From assembly GCA_013399305.1 (NCBI GenBank), contig VXAI01000097.1, positions 1-64,000 of the forward strand: a stretch of 64,000 bases of DNA, given 5' to 3'. The DNA is from Rostratula benghalensis. Its lineage: Eukaryota; Chordata; Aves; Charadriiformes; Rostratulidae. Shown here piece by piece: positions 60,415 through 64,000 of the stretch (the stretch's first letter is position 1; each line of letters starts with the position of its first letter). The notes beneath the pieces were generated by a model, which was not told the DNA's origin, made no database searches, and saw only the letters and a program-made list of their open reading frames with translations. The translations under genes were made by a program, and so were the position numbers.

Positions 60415-63400
60415 ATGGAGGCTGTCATTCCCACTGCTAATCTTGGGATGAACTCACTGGAACAGCTAACCCAAATGTCTCATGATACGCTCCAGTTTTC
60501 TTTAGCAGTGCAAATACGAGCACTTCAGAATGGAAAATGAGAGCTGTCTCATGCAGATTTGCAGTGGCAACCTCTTGAGCTAAAAAATATGAATGCCACT
60601 TTCCTGGCATCCGACATATAAAGTCAGGCTGAGTCTGCCAGAAAGAAAGAAAGAAAGGAAGTCAAGTAGCTAAAAAAATGTCCGGTTTCAAAATCATATG
60701 AGCCTGAAAATGACTTGTTTAGTTCCTGCAGTCACTGGACTATGTCCAGAAGAAAATAGATAGCTGTTTACAGTAATGCAACAACTCTTGAAAGCCTTTC
60801 TAAGACTGTCTTCTTTCCTCTTGTTCTAAATTCTCGTTATGCTCTGCCCCCTTCCATGAGGATACTTATTCTTTTAGTAACGCTGCCAACAGTTACAAGA
60901 TGTTCCATTCTTGGCTCCACAGCAAATATATTCACTTATTAATCAAAGGGAACAGTCTCCTTAGTACTCCGCTTTTCAGATCTACTGATTCTTGAACTAA
61001 AAAGATAAGGAGGGGAAAAAAAGTTCCTAGGAAGCTGTCAGAAACCAGAAAGTAAGGGGCCACAAAAACGTTCAATAGGTTGCACTAACATTCTGAAAGT
61101 TTCCTGTTTGATGCGTGTGGATATGGTTTCCTCAGACTGAATTCTCTTTGATCTCTAAAAAAAAAATGAGTCAGAGAATATTACTCCTTCTGATGCAGAA
61201 ATGTCAGGAGGAGTAGGAGGGGGAGGAGGAGTAAAACTGACTCATCTTGAGAGTCAGATTCAACAAACTCTAGATACATTATCCATCAAGAAGACTGTAA
61301 TCAAAAATGTGAACAATAGATTGTGCCACATGGAACGAACAAGAAATCTGAACGAGGCTGGATGCAAGGACACTAAAATCAACAGTCTATTGTACTAAGA
61401 GAGGTTATTTAGATGTGAGTAGAGAAGATACTGTTAATATAGCTTTCCATCGCCTACAGTTAGATGAGATGGTAGGATTACAATACAGTTTCAATATAAG
61501 AAAAGCAAAAAGGGAAGCTATAGAAAATGACGATTTATATTCCTAAAAAAAGGAGAGAAAGAATTGGTGGGAGGAATGCAGAAAGTTTATTAGTCAGAAA
61601 GGAAAAAGAAAAAGAAAAAAAAAAAGTAAAAGAAAAAATAAATTCTGCCCACCTGCCACTTAGACTGAGTCCAAACATCAGTCAACAACAATACCCAGAA
61701 AAAGTTGAATGCCTGTTGGCCATATTGCAGTCCAGCAGGACACTGTTTCCTGCAACAGTGCTACGGAGAGAATCAGAAGGATAATGGTAATTTGTAAAAT
61801 AAATAAAAAACTCTGAAAGTCTTGGAGATCCCTAATGACCAAACATTTGCTCAAGATCCAGACACAGTCTATTTGCAAACTATATAATGCCCAGTAGCTT
61901 CATATTCAATCAGAACAGAATACCATAACAGAAACACAAGAGAGCTTTGAAAACGCATGGGGTGCTCTGACCAAGAGCATCTTCCAAGAATACTTTGCTC
62001 CTCTAGACCCAGGAGACATTTGCATGTCAAGTGAGTGTAAAAGCAGCTAAAGCAGGAAGAGGCATTATTCCCTACATGTCTCTGACTCCAAAGCCTTTAC
62101 ACCTGTCCTCGTGAAGCAATAAAGCGGAGATAGTACACATATAAAAAAGAAACAGAACAGGAAACAGCCCACTTAATGAATAACAAAAATAAGCTCCTAA
62201 TAACAGCAGAAAAAAATTACTTCGTCTTTGAATGTTTGAAACACACCTACACTGAATCTCACAAGTAACTTTTTCTTTTAATCTTCACACTAAGTTTGCC
62301 TGTTAAAAGTAGGTATGCTTGTCACCAAATTCAAATAAAGTAGTTTAATTACTTATGCTGGCACTAATTTATAGCCTGTAGATTCTTGCTAATTAAGAAT
62401 CCTAATCACTGGTTCAATCTTCTCCATCATACCTCTATTACCTGGTGTGATTCCTACCTGCTGATTCCCTTCAGGCATTAAAGCCATACATCAAAAAGAC
62501 ATTTCCACAGATAAAAGTAAACTTTTTAACTACATAAGAGTTAAAAGGAGATTTATATGCCAAAATTTTACCTCTGCAAGTTTTAAACAAAGCATTGCAA
62601 TTCCTATATTCTATAGGAAGTCATTATTCTGAAAAAGTCTTCAAATCAACTTGAGAAGATTTTCAACCTCTAAAACAAAACAACTTAAAACATGGTTTTG
62701 TTTTTTTTTTCATTGATTTGCTAGTTTCCTATTGAAACCAAAAAGTTAAGAGAAGCAAAACTCATGAATATCAAGAAAACCTACACCAAAAAACAAGAAT
62801 ACCAACTTGTCAATGAAGCCAAGAAGTTAAGCAATGAAAAAAACAAGCAAATTTCAAAACAGAAGCGCTTTTTTTCCTATTTGTTCATTCAGTTTGTTAG
62901 TTTCTACAAATTTCCAGACTTTCATAGTCCTGTTCACAGAATAGAGGGCTTTTTAAAATATTGCCATGATAAGACTTTGATAGTTTCTGCAGCAGTTCCC
63001 CAAAATGTTGCCTATAATGAAGCTTAAATGCACATTAATTTAAGCTTTGTATGTATGCTACTGTACTCCTGGAATAGCATGTACTGCAATTCATCTTTTG
63101 TAGCTACATTTCCATTTTTTTCACAAAAAAGCCCAGTAATAATAAAAAGACAATATAATCAATATAGATTTTACAATAAAAATGAAGGATGACTGAGAAG
63201 AGACCAACACTATCTTCTTTTGCTGAAATTCTTACAACATTATTCTGATATTATATTTTTCTTGTGCAATGAGGCATTTTTAACTCCTTTATGCCTTTTT
63301 TTGATGAGGTGATGCTTTAAATTCAATGTAATATACAGTCCTTCTTACCAATAAGGATTTTGAAACAAATGGAGTGGTGGTTTAAAACAGCTGGAATATA

Positions 63401-64000
63401 TTTAATGTACATAGTGTAAATTGGTATTCTTATCTAGTAAAAGCATAGAAACTTTACCTGAACAAAGAATGCTGGAACAGGACAAAATTAACACTAAGTC
63501 CTTCTTACTTTTTCCAGTCTTGATTTGATAAAAATATAAAATTTTAAGTCTAGGTATTTTAGAAAAGTGTAAAAATTAAAACACAAAATTAAAAAGTTTC
63601 AAATGTTAATAAACACAATAAATCTAAATTTGATAAATGGAACTAAGACTGGGTCTGTTTAACTAGAACTAAAAGACCTTCTACTGATGATAATCCATTG
63701 AGTTACTAGTTTATCTAAGATAATATTTTTAAGGGTCAAATATAGAAACCTAGATCTTGACATGTGTTGCAGCAGGACTTCCACAACAATCATTCAAAAC
63801 AAGCTGAAATAGGAGTGAGCCACGTTTAAATAAATATTATTACACTTGGTAGAACTTTACTTTTCTCATTTACAAAATTTACATAATTCTACACTACTAC
63901 ATGTGGGTGGAGTAGGAGTTCAAAACAAATGAGTCAATATTTTTCTTCAGGAAAAATACCATTAGCAGAGCATTCATGAGCAATCATATAATCACAGGCA
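60415..64000. other. AT-rich DNA without recognisable genes
   Basis: Minor items are a (GAAA)4 tract at 60641-60658, a GGA-rich run at 61206-61231 inside an 80-codon plus frame (61159-61398) and an A/G-rich tract at 61599-61640. I see no gene or RNA feature that I can name. Confidence 0.5.

Noticed and set aside
1..64000. tRNA, rRNA and snRNA genes, CRISPR arrays, bacterial-style operons
   Set aside because: None was seen. The repeats, base composition and lack of long frames indicate vertebrate nuclear DNA.

Overview
The window looks like a piece of bird nuclear genome: AT-rich, low in CpG, and almost free of recognisable protein-coding sequence. The main taxonomic evidence is a set of CR1 retroposon copies with the typical avian 3' end (a block like ggttggaa..gatct followed by short repeats like ttctatgatt). 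An LTR fragment of a kind I recognise from bird genomes supports this. Older, decayed CR1/L3-like and MIR-like relics are shared with other amniotes. Two runs of N (31101-31153 and 55597-55608) mark assembly gaps. I could not identify any host gene, so the window is probably intergenic or lies inside a very long intron.

Layout. 1-410 is a GC-richer block with a degenerate 42-bp tandem repeat. 411-12185 is AT-rich single-copy DNA with one short CR1 3' end near 5.9 kb. A truncated CR1 lies at 12.2-12.6 kb, an 11-bp perfect inverted repeat at 12.9 kb, and an 18-unit TCTTA array next to a 40-bp tandem duplication at 14.55-14.72 kb. An ancient CR1/L3-like relic on the minus strand lies at 17.4-18.0 kb. 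A possible terminal exon on the minus strand lies at 21.97-22.12 kb. Two CR1 copies of different age sit head to tail at 28.8-30.3 kb. SINE-like relics flank a T/G-rich block at 31.4-32.8 kb. A bird LTR fragment is at 33.9-34.2 kb. Possible short exons lie at 40.2 and 42.3 kb. A second ancient CR1 relic is at 42.8-43.7 kb and a MIR-like relic at 44.7 kb. A 1.7-kb CR1 copy on the minus strand, with decayed reverse transcriptase, spans 51.7-53.4 kb. A possible exon at 54.13-54.28 kb is followed by a diverged retroelement-like repeat to 55.1 kb. GC-richer, stop-poor blocks of unknown nature lie at 58.3-58.6 and 60.0-60.4 kb.

None of the open frames outside CR1 matches a family I recognise. The exon calls rest only on splice-like signals plus an open frame and should be read as low-confidence leads. 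Nothing here forms an operon, a CRISPR array, a defence island or another multi-gene system. The most structured signals are the GATA-motif microsatellite, the two hairpins and the layered retroposon history.
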